Part shown: in pieces, positions 44,465 to 53,771 of the stretch | Layout of the letters: each line of letters opens with the position of its first letter | Position numbering within the stretch: position 1 is the stretch's first letter | NCBI GenBank assembly: GCA_022819745.1 | Contig: JAJEGS010000030.1 | Location: 62,001-126,000 of the forward strand | DNA: 64,000 nt | Source: Candidatus Latescibacterota bacterium | GTDB taxonomy: Bacteria > Latescibacterota > UBA2968 > UBA8231 | Direction of reading: 5' to 3' | Translations under genes and position numbers: made by a program | The notes under the pieces: generated by a model | Told to the model about the DNA's origin: nothing | Database searches by the model: none | The model's input: the letters and a program-made list of their open reading frames with translations, nothing else

Positions 44465-45377
44465 GGGCCTCAACAGCGCGGGTTGCGACCGCCGCCTCAA
44501 TAGCGCGCAATATAGCTAGGCCACCGTCCGGTGCGCGCCGGGCCTCGTCCAGCACCGGATGAAAGCGGGCGAACTTCACCAAGTCGGCCGCGGCCAAATA
44601 GTCGATGATTTGCTCCCTAAGCACGCCTTCGACTTCAGCCCCCTGCAGCGCGTCCGCCAACTCTGACGTAGTCTGTTCCATGGCCTCAATTTCCACGCTC
44701 TCCTCCAAGAAGCGGCGCAGGTTTTCCGATAGCAGCGAGTAGTATGTTTTGAAATCGCCGCGTTCCAGCAGACCGCTCTCGGCGATGCGCGCGAATTCAG
44801 CCGCGTAGTCTATCGGCTCGGGCGGGGGCGGAGGCTCTGGGGTGCGGGTGCGGCGACGCCAGAGCCAAATGCCGCCGAGCACGCAAAGCGCCAACGCCAG
44901 CAGTCCGATTGCGACGACCACCCACAACGGCACTCCCCCGCTGATGAGCACGGGCGGTTTGATGTCGCGCAGTTGGTCCTCCCCTTCGCCTCGGGCGCTG
45001 ATGACTTCTATGGCTAAGGGTTGAGTCGCGCGCAGGAGCGTATCGCCCGCAGCAGTGACAAAGGGCACGGCCACGGCTGGTACATCGTGTCGCCCCAGTT
45101 CGTAGAGACGCAGTTCGCATTCTTGCGCTAGCTCGAATTCAGTCGCGACCTCGCGTTGGTGCCAGTCGGCGCAACGGGGAGCAAAATCTCCTAGGATCTG
45201 GGATAGGTCCGGCACCTCGGGACGCGCAGTGGCGTCGTGGTAGAGCGTCAACGTCAGGCGGATGGGATCGCCGACCCGAGCAGCCGCGGTGTCCAGGGCC
45301 GCCTCGGCCCGAGGGACTTGGGCGTGCAGCCCCTCAGCGAGAACGACGAGCGCGGCGAGCAGACCGCCGAGATACAT
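44445..45377 (-). CDS. BatD-related/DUF4381-like membrane protein
   Basis: A 310-residue protein with signal peptide, an exposed beta-sandwich of about 130 residues (AALDTAAARVGDPIRLTLTLYHD), one membrane segment (PLWVVVAIGLLALALCVLGGIWLW, about residues 155-178) and a helical cytoplasmic tail (FKTYYSLLSENLRRFLEESVEIEAMEQTTSELADAL). This is the layout of BatD/DUF4381 proteins next to MoxR, DUF58 and VWA genes. It is a second, shorter BatD-like protein in the operon, before batA. Its ATG shares one base with the DUF4340 stop (TAATG). Confidence 0.7.
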   Translation of the reverse strand: MYLGGLLAALVVLAEGLHAQVPRAEAALDTAAARVGDPIRLTLTLYHDATARPEVPDLSQILGDFAPRCADWHQREVATEFELAQECELRLYELGRHDVPAVAVPFVTAAGDTLLRATQPLAIEVISARGEGEDQLRDIKPPVLISGGVPLWVVVAIGLLALALCVLGGIWLWRRRTRTPEPPPPPEPIDYAAEFARIAESGLLERGDFKTYYSLLSENLRRFLEESVEIEAMEQTTSELADALQGAEVEGVLREQIIDYLAAADLVKFARFHPVLDEARRAPDGGLAILRAIEAAVATRAVEAHAEHPV

Positions 45378-46795
45378 TACGGACTGTCAGCGCCGCCGTC
45401 GTTGGGATCTTCTTCGCTGCTAGCGGCGGGTGCAGCCGGCTTTTTGGGCGCTTGCGCTACATCGTCTATATCCAGATCCAGCTCGGCGAAATCATCGCCA
45501 CTCACGACGTACACCGCGTCGTCGCCCTCCTGTTGTAAGTACGAGGTCCCGGCGGCTGCACTAAAGCGCACGCTCAGCAAGGCTTGCCCTTCGCCGAGTA
45601 GCTCGATGCTGAAGGCAGGCGTAGCTTCGTCGGGCAATTCGTCGGCAAAATCCTCGACTTCGAGTTGCTCCAAGTCGCTCAGGAGACTGTTGAGCTTCCA
45701 CGATTTGGCGTCGCGCCCCATAGGCTCGGACAAGTGCCACACACCACTCGTGTCCTTGTCAGCCGCAAATGCGGTCGCAGCCCCGCGAGTCAAGACGATG
45801 CGCTCGACCTGATCGCGCTCGAAACGCAGCGGCTCTTTGTCGCGCAGGTCGGAGATGCTCTTGGTAAGCTCTTGTACCAGCGTCGAATCGACCAAGAAGA
45901 CTTGCGGCCGGCTAGCGTCGCGCGCGTACCAACGGCCCTGTTCGTCCGCGCCGCCAATGGCCAAGCGCTTCTCGGCCCGGTCCTCGCCGACGAGCAAGGC
46001 GAGCTCCACCTGCGACGCGCGATCCCCCAAGCCATAAGCGGCCAAGGCGCTGGTATCTGGATTTTCGGCGACAAAAGCCTCAATCTCGGCTTGGTCGATT
46101 TTGTCGAGCAGGCCATCTACTGCGTCGGCGGCGGCCCGGGCAACTACCGGCTCGCGCATTTGCCAGTCAGGTTCGGCCCGCGCTAGCACGGTCTCGCCGC
46201 CTGTACCCCACCGTTGCACCTGCATTACCTCGTCTTTGGCAAAGGCCAGCGCCCGGCGGTCGCGCAGGTCAAAAGCGCGTTTGTCGAGGTTGTCAAAGCG
46301 CCAAGCGCGCACCACAAATATCTCGGGATTGTCGCCTTGCAGTTGGGCGTAGGTGAAGCGGTCGGTGGGACTGTCCGCTCCAAAAGCCACCACCTGCTCG
46401 GCTCCATCCTCGGTTTGCAGCCGCACCTTGAGTCTCGGCGCATCAAGCCCGTATTGGGCGGCTTCCTCTGCGCTCGCCGCCGCGCTATCGACGACGACCT
46501 TTTCCCGCTCGCACTCGCGCAAATTGCGCAAGTAGCGATCTACGGCCTCTTGGTCCGCGCCGTCGGTCATAGGCGCACTCAAGTTCCAGCCGCTCGCGCC
46601 CTTGTCCAACACCAAGGCATCGTCGCCGCGCAACAGTTCAAGCCGCTGGGCATCATCTTCTTGGAAGACGAATAGCTGCTTGGATTTTTCGGCTTCTTGG
46701 CGGCGCTCCTCGCCGCCTTTGATCTCGTAGAAATAGACAAAGGCCAACAGCGCCACGAAGACGGCACCGATTGCGATATTGGTCTTGAATTTCAT
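45377..46795 (-). CDS. DUF4340-domain protein
   Basis: A 472-residue protein with one N-terminal membrane anchor (IAIGAVFVALLAFVYFYEI). Repeated units of the form LELLRGDDALVLDKGASGWNLSAPM, VLARAEPDWQMREPV and RIVLTRGAATAFAADKDTSGVWHLSEPM mark DUF4340, a beta-rich repeat domain. The tail is Pro/Ala-rich and acidic (about residues 440-472). DUF4340 genes are usual partners of GldG-type ABC auxiliary genes, as here. It starts with an ATGA overlap on the gldG-like stop. Confidence 0.85.
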   Translation of the reverse strand: MKFKTNIAIGAVFVALLAFVYFYEIKGGEERRQEAEKSKQLFVFQEDDAQRLELLRGDDALVLDKGASGWNLSAPMTDGADQEAVDRYLRNLRECEREKVVVDSAAASAEEAAQYGLDAPRLKVRLQTEDGAEQVVAFGADSPTDRFTYAQLQGDNPEIFVVRAWRFDNLDKRAFDLRDRRALAFAKDEVMQVQRWGTGGETVLARAEPDWQMREPVVARAAADAVDGLLDKIDQAEIEAFVAENPDTSALAAYGLGDRASQVELALLVGEDRAEKRLAIGGADEQGRWYARDASRPQVFLVDSTLVQELTKSISDLRDKEPLRFERDQVERIVLTRGAATAFAADKDTSGVWHLSEPMGRDAKSWKLNSLLSDLEQLEVEDFADELPDEATPAFSIELLGEGQALLSVRFSAAAGTSYLQQEGDDAVYVVSGDDFAELDLDIDDVAQAPKKPAAPAASSEEDPNDGGADSP

Positions 46796-49700
46796 GCTTG
46801 CTCCTCTTGTACAAAGACCTTCTTAATCCACACGAGAATGGCCGCGTTGACCACAAAAACCGCGGCGTAGATCAGTTGGACTGTCTCGTTGGGAATCAGC
46901 GAGAACCCAAGGCTGGCACCGGTAAAAATCGTCAGCGCGACCACGCCGGCGCACAGCACCGCAAACACCAAGCCGGATTGCCAAGCCCACGCTGCGTGCC
47001 GATAGAGGCCATAGCCAATGGCCGCCGAGCCCAAGGCCGCGATCAATTTGACCTCGCCCTCAAAGACCGCCCCCTCACTGGTAGCAATGATACCGCTGAT
47101 GAAGAAGAACATCGCATTGCCCCAAAAGGTGTACACCAGCCACGACACAAAGCCGTCAGCATAGGTCTGATAGCCGCGCCGAAGCACCATGACCATGCCC
47201 GACAAAGCGACCGCAAACGGCACGATAAACACTGAGACCCAGAGAATGATCGCGCCCTGATTGCCGATCAGGTTGATGGGGTTAAAGGCGGGTTGCTTGT
47301 CGGCGATGGTCAGGCGGTCTTCGTCCTCAGTGAGCCAACTGACGCTGCCGAGGAATAGCTCGCCATTGGCCTGCTGGGCAAAGTATTGATTGGAGGCAAA
47401 ATCCGCGTCGCCGATGACCACCAGTCGCGTCCGTCCCCCGGGTGCCAAGCTGGTGTCAGCATCTGCGGAGACGGCCACACCCAGCGGCACCGGGCCACGC
47501 ATATCTACTTCTGGGTCGAAATCCACCTCGCCGCCCTCGCCCATTATGGGCGCTAGGTCCGCTTCGCCCCAACTGCTTTTGTGGGTGTACGCCAACGCGG
47601 CGATATCTGGCTCCTTGAGCCGGTGTTCGGTCATCTGCACCGAGCGCGCCAGCGGAAAGAAGCTCATCGTACCGCCGGACAACTTTTCGGTGATCGGGTG
47701 ATCGCCGTAGTTGATGACCACCGGCACCGAGACATCCGCGCCAAAGAGCTGGCCCAAGCCGCTCAGATCGACGACGAAGTCCTGCCCTAGCTCAACCGAG
47801 TACTCGTTCAGCAGTGCTTCAAGCCCGGTCGGCTGGCCCGGATCAAGCAAAAACAGCGCGCTGCCCCCGCGAGCCAAGTATTGCCCCAGCACCTCGGCCT
47901 CAGCCGCGGCAAAGTGCTCCTTCGGCCCCAAGACTACCACTAATGTAGCGTCGTCGGGCACCGGCTCTGCGAGCGTCAATCCCCCTTCGACCGCGAAGTT
48001 TAGCTCCTTGAGGCGGCCTTTGAGGGTGGAATAGCCAAGCTCATCGACTTGGTCGAGTTCGGCCTCGCCGTGGCCGCTGGTGAAATAAGCCCTTAGCTCG
48101 CGGCCTTTGAGCGCCTTGAGAATGGCATTGCTCAACGCCTCTTCGCTTTGGGCGGTGATGCGCTCCGTGCGCACTTGCCCTTCGTCGATCACTTCAATAA
48201 TCGAAGTCCCGCGCTCGCGGATATTGTTCTGCTCGACGCGCAGCCGGTTTTTCTGCGGATCGAGCAACTCGTAGTCGAAGTTGGACGACACATAGCTGTA
48301 CTCCTTTAAGAGATCCTCAAAGCGCATGTTCTCCATCTCGCCCATGAAAGTCTTGACGCTGACGTACTGACCGTTGTCTGCGAGGGGTGAGAGAAGTCGG
48401 TGGGTATCGTCCGAGAGCGTAAACAGCGCGTCAGCCGTCATGTCCTTGCGGAGGTGGTAGCGGTCGCCGAGGAAGTTGACCAGCGCGGCAATGCCGAGCG
48501 AAATCACAATGCCCAACCCGGCCGCGCTCAAGTCGGCCAAGCTCCAGCGCCCCTTGCGCGATACTACCACAATGCCGACTAAGGCGATCAGCCCTGGGTA
48601 GAGCACCACGCTGAGCCAGAAGATCCACTCGCCATCGCTTTCAGTCAGGGCGATGGGGTTGTGGCCTGGCTCGCGGGGACGGATCGAGATCAGGGCCTCG
48701 TCCTCGGCCAGCCAGCTCAGGGCGTTGAGCGCCAAGTCGCCGTTGCCCTGGACGCCGAAGTACTGGTTGGTAGCAAAGTCCGAATCCCCAAAGACCACCA
48801 AGCGTCCCCCCGCCTCAGTGTCGCGGGCTGCAACAGCCAAGGACACCGGCCCGGGCTGATCAACGCCCTCGTCGAGCTTGACCGTCTGATTGCCCTCAGT
48901 GGTGAGTACGCTCAAGTCGGTTTCGGCCCAACCGGCCTCCGACGTCATAACCAAGGCCCCTCCCTCGCGGCCGCTGCTCTCGTCAAAGCGCACTGAGCGC
49001 CCGAGTTGGAAGAAGGTCATCAAGCCCTGGTGCTTGCGCGTGACCGGATGGTCGCCGTAGGAAAGAGCGACCGGCGTAGTAAAATCGAGGCCGAAGAGCG
49101 AGCCAATGCCGCTGGTGTCAATGACGAAATCGTCGCCGACCGCTACCCCCCACTCGTCCAACAGCTCTGCTAAGCCGCTGTCGGCGAGCGGGTCCAAAAG
49201 CAACAACAGGGCACCGCCTGCTGCTAGATAGGAACGTATAGCCTCGACCTCCACCGGGAAGAAGGGCGTGCGCGGGCCAGCGATGACCAGCACGACACAA
49301 TCTTCGGGCACCGCCCCCTCGCGGGCGAGAAAAAGCGAATCCTCGACCGCATAGTCGATCGCCCCCAATTGGACCTTTAACTGCTCTAGCCCATCGGGCT
49401 GACTGGCAAGCTGGCGCTCGCCGTGCCCCACCGTCAAGTAGATCCGGTCTTGGCGCTCGCGCGTCAGCTTGAGCAGCGAGTTGACGATCTCGCGCTCTTC
49501 GAGCTCGGTGATCTGCTGTTGTTTGTCGCCGCTTTCCAACACCAGCGTGTCGTAGCGGCGGATGCCGTAGTCCTCGGTGCGGCGCGGGTCGCGGTCTGGG
49601 TCGATGAATTCGTAGCTGAAGCGGGTGTTGTACGTCTCCAACTCGGCCAACAGCAGTTCGAGTTCGGCGTTTTCTCCCCCCTCCATAAAGGCGAGGGCAT

Positions 49701-50043
49701 GAACATCCCGGTCCAGCGCCTTGAGCGTCTCCACCGTCAAATCGGCGAGGCTGTGTAGCTGACCCTCAGTCAGGTCGAAGCGCTCGGGATAGCGGTTGCC
49801 CAAAAAATTGACCATGGCCACAATGCCAAATACCATGATGCCGCCCCAAAAGGCGTTGAGCCAGCGGCCGTACTGGCGGAAGAGCGCCGGATTGAGCAGG
49901 CCGGCCGCGGCCACCATCAAGGCGCCGAGTGCCAAGTTGAAAAGCCCAACCGAGCCGCTCTCGGCATTGAGCAGATAGGCCAAGCCGCCCGCGACCATCA
50001 GCGCCGCGCCGACCAGCCCTAAGGGCGTGGTATATGCCTTCAT
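46792..50043 (-). CDS. GldG-like ABC auxiliary protein, two copies fused in tandem
   Basis: A 1083-residue membrane protein containing the GldG unit twice. Each unit has a membrane helix then VNFLG(N/D)RY, an IPR-like segment with GHGE, LLLLDP/FLLDPG, the (Y)GDHP(V/I)T(R/E)K motif, GD(S/A)DFA(T/S)NQYF, SWL(A/T)EDE and a closing membrane helix. The first unit covers about residues 1-505 and the second 505-940, with five extra C-terminal helices. In usual operons GldG is a single unit or two separate genes. The protein would sit beside GldF and GldA as part of an ABC system. The start is the ATG at 50043, just after the gldF-like stop. Confidence 0.85.
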   Translation of the reverse strand: MKAYTTPLGLVGAALMVAGGLAYLLNAESGSVGLFNLALGALMVAAAGLLNPALFRQYGRWLNAFWGGIMVFGIVAMVNFLGNRYPERFDLTEGQLHSLADLTVETLKALDRDVHALAFMEGGENAELELLLAELETYNTRFSYEFIDPDRDPRRTEDYGIRRYDTLVLESGDKQQQITELEEREIVNSLLKLTRERQDRIYLTVGHGERQLASQPDGLEQLKVQLGAIDYAVEDSLFLAREGAVPEDCVVLVIAGPRTPFFPVEVEAIRSYLAAGGALLLLLDPLADSGLAELLDEWGVAVGDDFVIDTSGIGSLFGLDFTTPVALSYGDHPVTRKHQGLMTFFQLGRSVRFDESSGREGGALVMTSEAGWAETDLSVLTTEGNQTVKLDEGVDQPGPVSLAVAARDTEAGGRLVVFGDSDFATNQYFGVQGNGDLALNALSWLAEDEALISIRPREPGHNPIALTESDGEWIFWLSVVLYPGLIALVGIVVVSRKGRWSLADLSAAGLGIVISLGIAALVNFLGDRYHLRKDMTADALFTLSDDTHRLLSPLADNGQYVSVKTFMGEMENMRFEDLLKEYSYVSSNFDYELLDPQKNRLRVEQNNIRERGTSIIEVIDEGQVRTERITAQSEEALSNAILKALKGRELRAYFTSGHGEAELDQVDELGYSTLKGRLKELNFAVEGGLTLAEPVPDDATLVVVLGPKEHFAAAEAEVLGQYLARGGSALFLLDPGQPTGLEALLNEYSVELGQDFVVDLSGLGQLFGADVSVPVVINYGDHPITEKLSGGTMSFFPLARSVQMTEHRLKEPDIAALAYTHKSSWGEADLAPIMGEGGEVDFDPEVDMRGPVPLGVAVSADADTSLAPGGRTRLVVIGDADFASNQYFAQQANGELFLGSVSWLTEDEDRLTIADKQPAFNPINLIGNQGAIILWVSVFIVPFAVALSGMVMVLRRGYQTYADGFVSWLVYTFWGNAMFFFISGIIATSEGAVFEGEVKLIAALGSAAIGYGLYRHAAWAWQSGLVFAVLCAGVVALTIFTGASLGFSLIPNETVQLIYAAVFVVNAAILVWIKKVFVQEEQA

Positions 50044-50045
50044 GC

Positions 50046-50828
50046 TCAGCGCCTCCATCTCCGCGATTCAATGACGCGCGTGGTCAAAAACAAGCAGAAA
50101 AACGTAAAGCTCAGGTAGAACACCACGTCCTTGGTGTCGATGACGCCGCGCTGGAAATCTTCGAGGTGTGCTATAAAGGAGAGGTACTGCAGAATTTTGG
50201 CGGCTGTCGGGCCAGCAAAGCTCGCCGACCAGTCGATGAGCCAGAACAGGAGCAACATGCCAAAAGTCAGCAGCACGGCGACGATCTGATTTTCAGTCAG
50301 CGCCGAGGCCAAGATGCCCACCGAGATAAAGGTCGCGCCGAGGAACAAGTAGCCTAAATAGCCGGAAAAAATCGGGCCCCAGTCGGGCGAGCCGTACACT
50401 TCGAGAATGAGAAAGTAGATCAGCGTCAGGCTGACGATGATGCCGTAGAGCGAAAAACAGGCAAAAAACTTGCCCAACATCACCTCGATGGTGCGCAGCG
50501 GCGAGGTCATCAGCAATTCGATGGTACCCGACTTCTTCTCCTCGGCAAACAGCCGCATGGTCAGCATTGGGATGACCAAGAGCCAGATGAAGTCCATGAC
50601 CGCGAAGAATTGGGTGACGACCATCTCGTTGAGATTGAGCGCCGGCATCCCCCCCATCCCCATCTGCGCCCGCTGGCCAAACTGCAAACACCAGAGGTTG
50701 AACTGCATCAGGATGTTGCGAAACAGATAGCCCGAGAGAAACAGGAACACGCCAGCGATCACATAGGCGACCGGCGAAACAAAATAGGAGCGCATCTCCT
50801 TGGTGTACACGGCGGCAAAATTACGCAT
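50046..50828 (-). CDS. GldF-like ABC-2 permease
   Basis: A 260-residue ABC-2 type permease. It starts AAVYTKEMRSYFVSPVAYVIAGVFLFLSG, typical of GldF-like and gliding or copper-processing ABC permeases, has six hydrophobic segments, and a family motif MRLFAEEKKSGTIELLMTSPLRTIEVMLGKF in the middle. It pairs with the ATPase directly upstream (one base between). The large first periplasmic loop (FGQRAQMGMGGMPALNLNEMVV) is Met/Gly-rich. Confidence 0.9.
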   Translation of the reverse strand: MRNFAAVYTKEMRSYFVSPVAYVIAGVFLFLSGYLFRNILMQFNLWCLQFGQRAQMGMGGMPALNLNEMVVTQFFAVMDFIWLLVIPMLTMRLFAEEKKSGTIELLMTSPLRTIEVMLGKFFACFSLYGIIVSLTLIYFLILEVYGSPDWGPIFSGYLGYLFLGATFISVGILASALTENQIVAVLLTFGMLLLFWLIDWSASFAGPTAAKILQYLSFIAHLEDFQRGVIDTKDVVFYLSFTFFCLFLTTRVIESRRWRR

Positions 50829-50829
50829 T

Positions 50830-51762
50830 TTAAGCTGCTACCTCCTCGCTAGTCAGGCTCAGGAAAATGTCTTCGAGGGTCATGTCGAGCGGCCGCAACT
50901 CGCGCAGGCTGAAGCCGCTTTCCACGACCTTGCGGGTCAGGTCGTCGCGCACGTCGGCTCCGGGTGCGCTCGTCACCACATACGCGCCCTCCTCACCACC
51001 GGCTTCCACTTCCAGCACGCCCTCTAGCTGGCCGATCATGCCCAGCACCTGCTCGCTGGGGCCGTCTATATGAGCGCGCAGCACCTCGCCCTCCTTGAGC
51101 TGGGCCATGAGGCTTTCGGGCGTGCCTTGGCCGGCGATGCGGCCGTTGTTGATGATCGCCACGTGCCCGCAGGTCATGCTCACTTCCGACAGGATGTGAG
51201 TGCTGAGAATGACCGTATGGTCGCCCCCCAGCCCCTTGATGACCTCGCGGATTTCAATGATCTGCTTGGGGTCGAGACCCACAGTCGGCTCGTCGAGGAT
51301 GAGCACCTCCGGCTCGTGGACGAGGGCCTGAGCTAAACCAACGCGCTGCCGGTAGCCCTTGGACAGATGGCCGATCACCGTGTGCCGCTGGTGAGCGATG
51401 CCGGTTTTTTCCATGGTGTCGTCAATCCGGCTGTTGAGAGCCGCACTGGGCACGCCCTTGATTTTGGCCACGAAACGCAAATAGGCATCTACCGTCATAT
51501 CGTGGTAGAGCGGTGGCTGTTCGGGCAGATAGCCGATGCGCTTGCGCACCTCCATAGATTCTTCTGCAATGTCGAAACCAGCGACTTTGGCTTCGCCCTG
51601 CGAAGGTGGCAGATAACAGGTAAGTATGCGCATCGTCGTAGTCTTGCCCGCGCCATTTGGCCCGAGGAAACCGAGGATGACGCCCTTGTCAACGTTGAAG
51701 GACACATTCTCCACGGCGACGACATCTCCGTAGTGTTTGGACAGTTCGCGTACTTCAATCAC
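50830..51762 (-). CDS. ABC transporter ATP-binding protein (GldA-like)
   Basis: A 310-residue ABC ATPase: Walker A GPNGAGKTT (residues 34-42), Q-loop at LPEQPPLY, signature LSKGYRQRVGLAQAL, Walker B VLILDEPTVGLDP and the switch His in STHIL. The C-terminal 70 residues (LRAHIDGPSEQVLGMIGQLEGVLEVEAG) form the regulatory domain usual in ABC-2 ATPases. It supplies energy to the GldF-like permease downstream. It follows the DUF58 gene by 12 bases. Confidence 0.93.
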   Translation of the reverse strand: MIEVRELSKHYGDVVAVENVSFNVDKGVILGFLGPNGAGKTTTMRILTCYLPPSQGEAKVAGFDIAEESMEVRKRIGYLPEQPPLYHDMTVDAYLRFVAKIKGVPSAALNSRIDDTMEKTGIAHQRHTVIGHLSKGYRQRVGLAQALVHEPEVLILDEPTVGLDPKQIIEIREVIKGLGGDHTVILSTHILSEVSMTCGHVAIINNGRIAGQGTPESLMAQLKEGEVLRAHIDGPSEQVLGMIGQLEGVLEVEAGGEEGAYVVTSAPGADVRDDLTRKVVESGFSLRELRPLDMTLEDIFLSLTSEEVAA

Positions 51763-51774
51763 CGTACTTCCTCC

Positions 51775-52650
51775 TTAGTGTCGCTGCATCCGCGCGCGAA
51801 AAAAGTGAATGAGAGGTTCGACATAAGGGCGCGAAAAATCAATCGCGATTTCGTCAACGCCCGCTTTGTGCAATAAATTACTGCGGCGCTCGGCCGCGGC
51901 CCGCTGTTCGGCGGCGAAAAACGCACGCACTCCTTCGTGGCCGCTATCGACGAGCACCTGTTGGCCGGTCTCGGCGTCTTGCAGGTTGATAAAACCAACA
52001 TCGGGTAGCTCCCACTCGCGCGGGTCGCTCACCACCACGGCGATCAAGTCGTGTCGCTGGCTCATGTGCCGCAGCGCCGGCTCGTAGCCTTGGTCGAGAA
52101 AGTCGGAAATGACAAAGATCACGCTGCGGCGGTGCAAGACGCGACTGAGGTATTCCAAGGCACCGGCGATGGAGGTCTTGCGCCCCTGCGGCTGAAAGTA
52201 CAGCAACTCGCGCAACACGCGCAGCACGTGCTTGCGCCCCTTTTTCGGCGGCACGAAAACCTCGACCTCGTCGGTGAAGATGAGCAGGCCCACGCGGTCG
52301 TTGTTCTTGATCGCGCTAAAGGCCAACAACGCCGAAACTTCGACCCCAATTTCCCCCTTCATCTGCTGCTGTGAGCCAAAGGCCCCGGACGCGCTGGCAT
52401 CTACCACCAGTACGGCGGTCAGCTCGCGTTCTTCGTCGAATATTTTGATGAAGGGCGCTCCCACCCGCGCCGTCACGTTCCAGTCGATGTGGCGCACGTC
52501 GTCGCCGGGCTGGTATTCGCGCGCCTCGGCAAACTCCATCCCCCGCCCCTTGAACGCCGAGTGGTATTCGCCCGCGAAGAGGTTGTTCACCATGCTGCGG
52601 GTGTGAATCTCGATCAGGCGAACTTTGTCGAGTATCTCTTTGGGAATCAC
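51775..52650 (-). CDS. DUF58-domain protein
   Basis: A 291-residue cytoplasmic protein with the DUF58 core GRGMEFAEAREYQPGDDVRHIDWNVTAR (about residues 36-63), then a VWA-like fold (VLVVDASASGAF, VIFVISDFLD). DUF58 proteins always go with MoxR ATPases, with the VWA genes behind. The MIDAS-like Asp-x-Ser is present (DASAS). It starts 14 bases after moxR and shows no membrane segment. Confidence 0.92.
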   Translation of the reverse strand: MIPKEILDKVRLIEIHTRSMVNNLFAGEYHSAFKGRGMEFAEAREYQPGDDVRHIDWNVTARVGAPFIKIFDEERELTAVLVVDASASGAFGSQQQMKGEIGVEVSALLAFSAIKNNDRVGLLIFTDEVEVFVPPKKGRKHVLRVLRELLYFQPQGRKTSIAGALEYLSRVLHRRSVIFVISDFLDQGYEPALRHMSQRHDLIAVVVSDPREWELPDVGFINLQDAETGQQVLVDSGHEGVRAFFAAEQRAAAERRSNLLHKAGVDEIAIDFSRPYVEPLIHFFRARMQRH

Positions 52651-52664
52651 GGCGCGCCTCGGCT

Positions 52665-53663
52665 TCAGGGAACTTCGATGTGGTCGAAAAGCTGTTGCAC
52701 AATGTGATCGCTGTCGATTTCCTCGGCCTCGGCCTCGTACGAGGCGATGATCCGATGCCTGAGTACATCGGCCCCCACGGCCTTGACATCTTCGGGGGTG
52801 ACGTAGCCACGCCGCTGGATGAAGGCGTGGGCGCGCGCCGTGCGGACGAGAAAAATAGCGGCCCGCGGCGAGGCTCCGTACTCGATCAGTGGTGCCATAT
52901 CGGCCAGCCCGTAGTCGGCCGGTCGCCGAGTGGCCTGGACGAGATCGACGATGTAATCCTTGACCTTGTCGTCGATATAGACGATCTCCACCACCTCGCG
53001 CAAGCGGCGTATTTCGTCGATGCCCACCGTTTGCTCTACCTCAATCGGACTGTCGTTGGCCATGCGGTCCAATATCAGCCGCTCCTCGGCACGCGATGGG
53101 TAATCGACTTTCACCTTGAGCATGAAGCGATCGACTTGGGCCTCGGGTAGGGGGTAGGTTCCCTCTTGATCAATCGGGTTCTGGGTGGCCATGACCAAGA
53201 ACGGATCGTCGAGGGCATAGGTTTCCTCGCCAATGGTCACCTGCCGCTCCTGCATGCACTCCAACAGCGCGCTCTGCACTTTGGCTGGTGCTCGGTTTAT
53301 TTCGTCGGCCAAGATCAAATGGGCGAAGATCGGGCCTTTCTTGGGTATGAAGATCCCTTGGTGCTGGTTGTAGATGGTGGTCCCGGTCAGATCCGCGGGC
53401 AAAAGATCGGGGGTAAACTGGATCCGCTTGAACTGGGCCGCTACGATCCTCGCCAGCGTCGCTACCGTCAGGGTCTTGGCTAGTCCAGGCACCCCTTCGA
53501 GGAGGATGTGGCCATTGCACAATAGCCCCATCAGGATTCGCTCTACCATGGTGCGTTGGCCGACGATGACCCGGTCCATTTCCTGCAAGATGCGCTCTAC
53601 CACCGCGCTCTCGCGCTGGACCTGCTCGCTAATGGCGTGGATGTCTATTGTTGTTTGCGTCAT
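52665..53663 (-). CDS. MoxR-family AAA ATPase
   Basis: A 332-residue AAA+ chaperone: Walker A GVPGLAKT (about residues 57-64), Walker B LILADEINRA, sensor-1 MATQNPIDQEGTYPLPEAQVDRFM and sensor-2 YGASPRAAIFLVR. MoxR proteins insert metals or remodel VWA-containing complexes; here the targets are most likely BatA, BatB and the DUF58 protein in the same operon. The ATG at 53663 is preferred over one six codons upstream. It is the first gene of the twelve-gene minus-strand operon; a terminator lies 35 bases upstream, so the promoter must be between or overlap it. Confidence 0.93.
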   Translation of the reverse strand: MTQTTIDIHAISEQVQRESAVVERILQEMDRVIVGQRTMVERILMGLLCNGHILLEGVPGLAKTLTVATLARIVAAQFKRIQFTPDLLPADLTGTTIYNQHQGIFIPKKGPIFAHLILADEINRAPAKVQSALLECMQERQVTIGEETYALDDPFLVMATQNPIDQEGTYPLPEAQVDRFMLKVKVDYPSRAEERLILDRMANDSPIEVEQTVGIDEIRRLREVVEIVYIDDKVKDYIVDLVQATRRPADYGLADMAPLIEYGASPRAAIFLVRTARAHAFIQRRGYVTPEDVKAVGADVLRHRIIASYEAEAEEIDSDHIVQQLFDHIEVP

Positions 53664-53697
53664 CGGCTGTAATCTCGACATGCTTAGGCTTCAGCCA

Positions 53698-53728
53698 ATA
53701 AAAAACCGCCCTGCGGATTCGCAAGCGG
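53698..53728 (-). terminator. Rho-independent terminator of the TPR lipoprotein gene
   Basis: On the minus strand CCGC-TT-GCG and CGC-AGG-GCGG form a stem around AATC, followed by six T. It separates the TPR gene from moxR, though it could also act as an attenuator in a leader running into moxR. Confidence 0.7.
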
Positions 53729-53771
53729 CTGGGCCCATCTGCCTCAAACCTCTATGGCAACTTCTAACGTG

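Noticed and set aside
53698..53728. Riboswitch upstream of moxR
   Set aside because: The stem-loop plus T-run is explained as the terminator of the TPR gene; no conserved aptamer pattern was seen.
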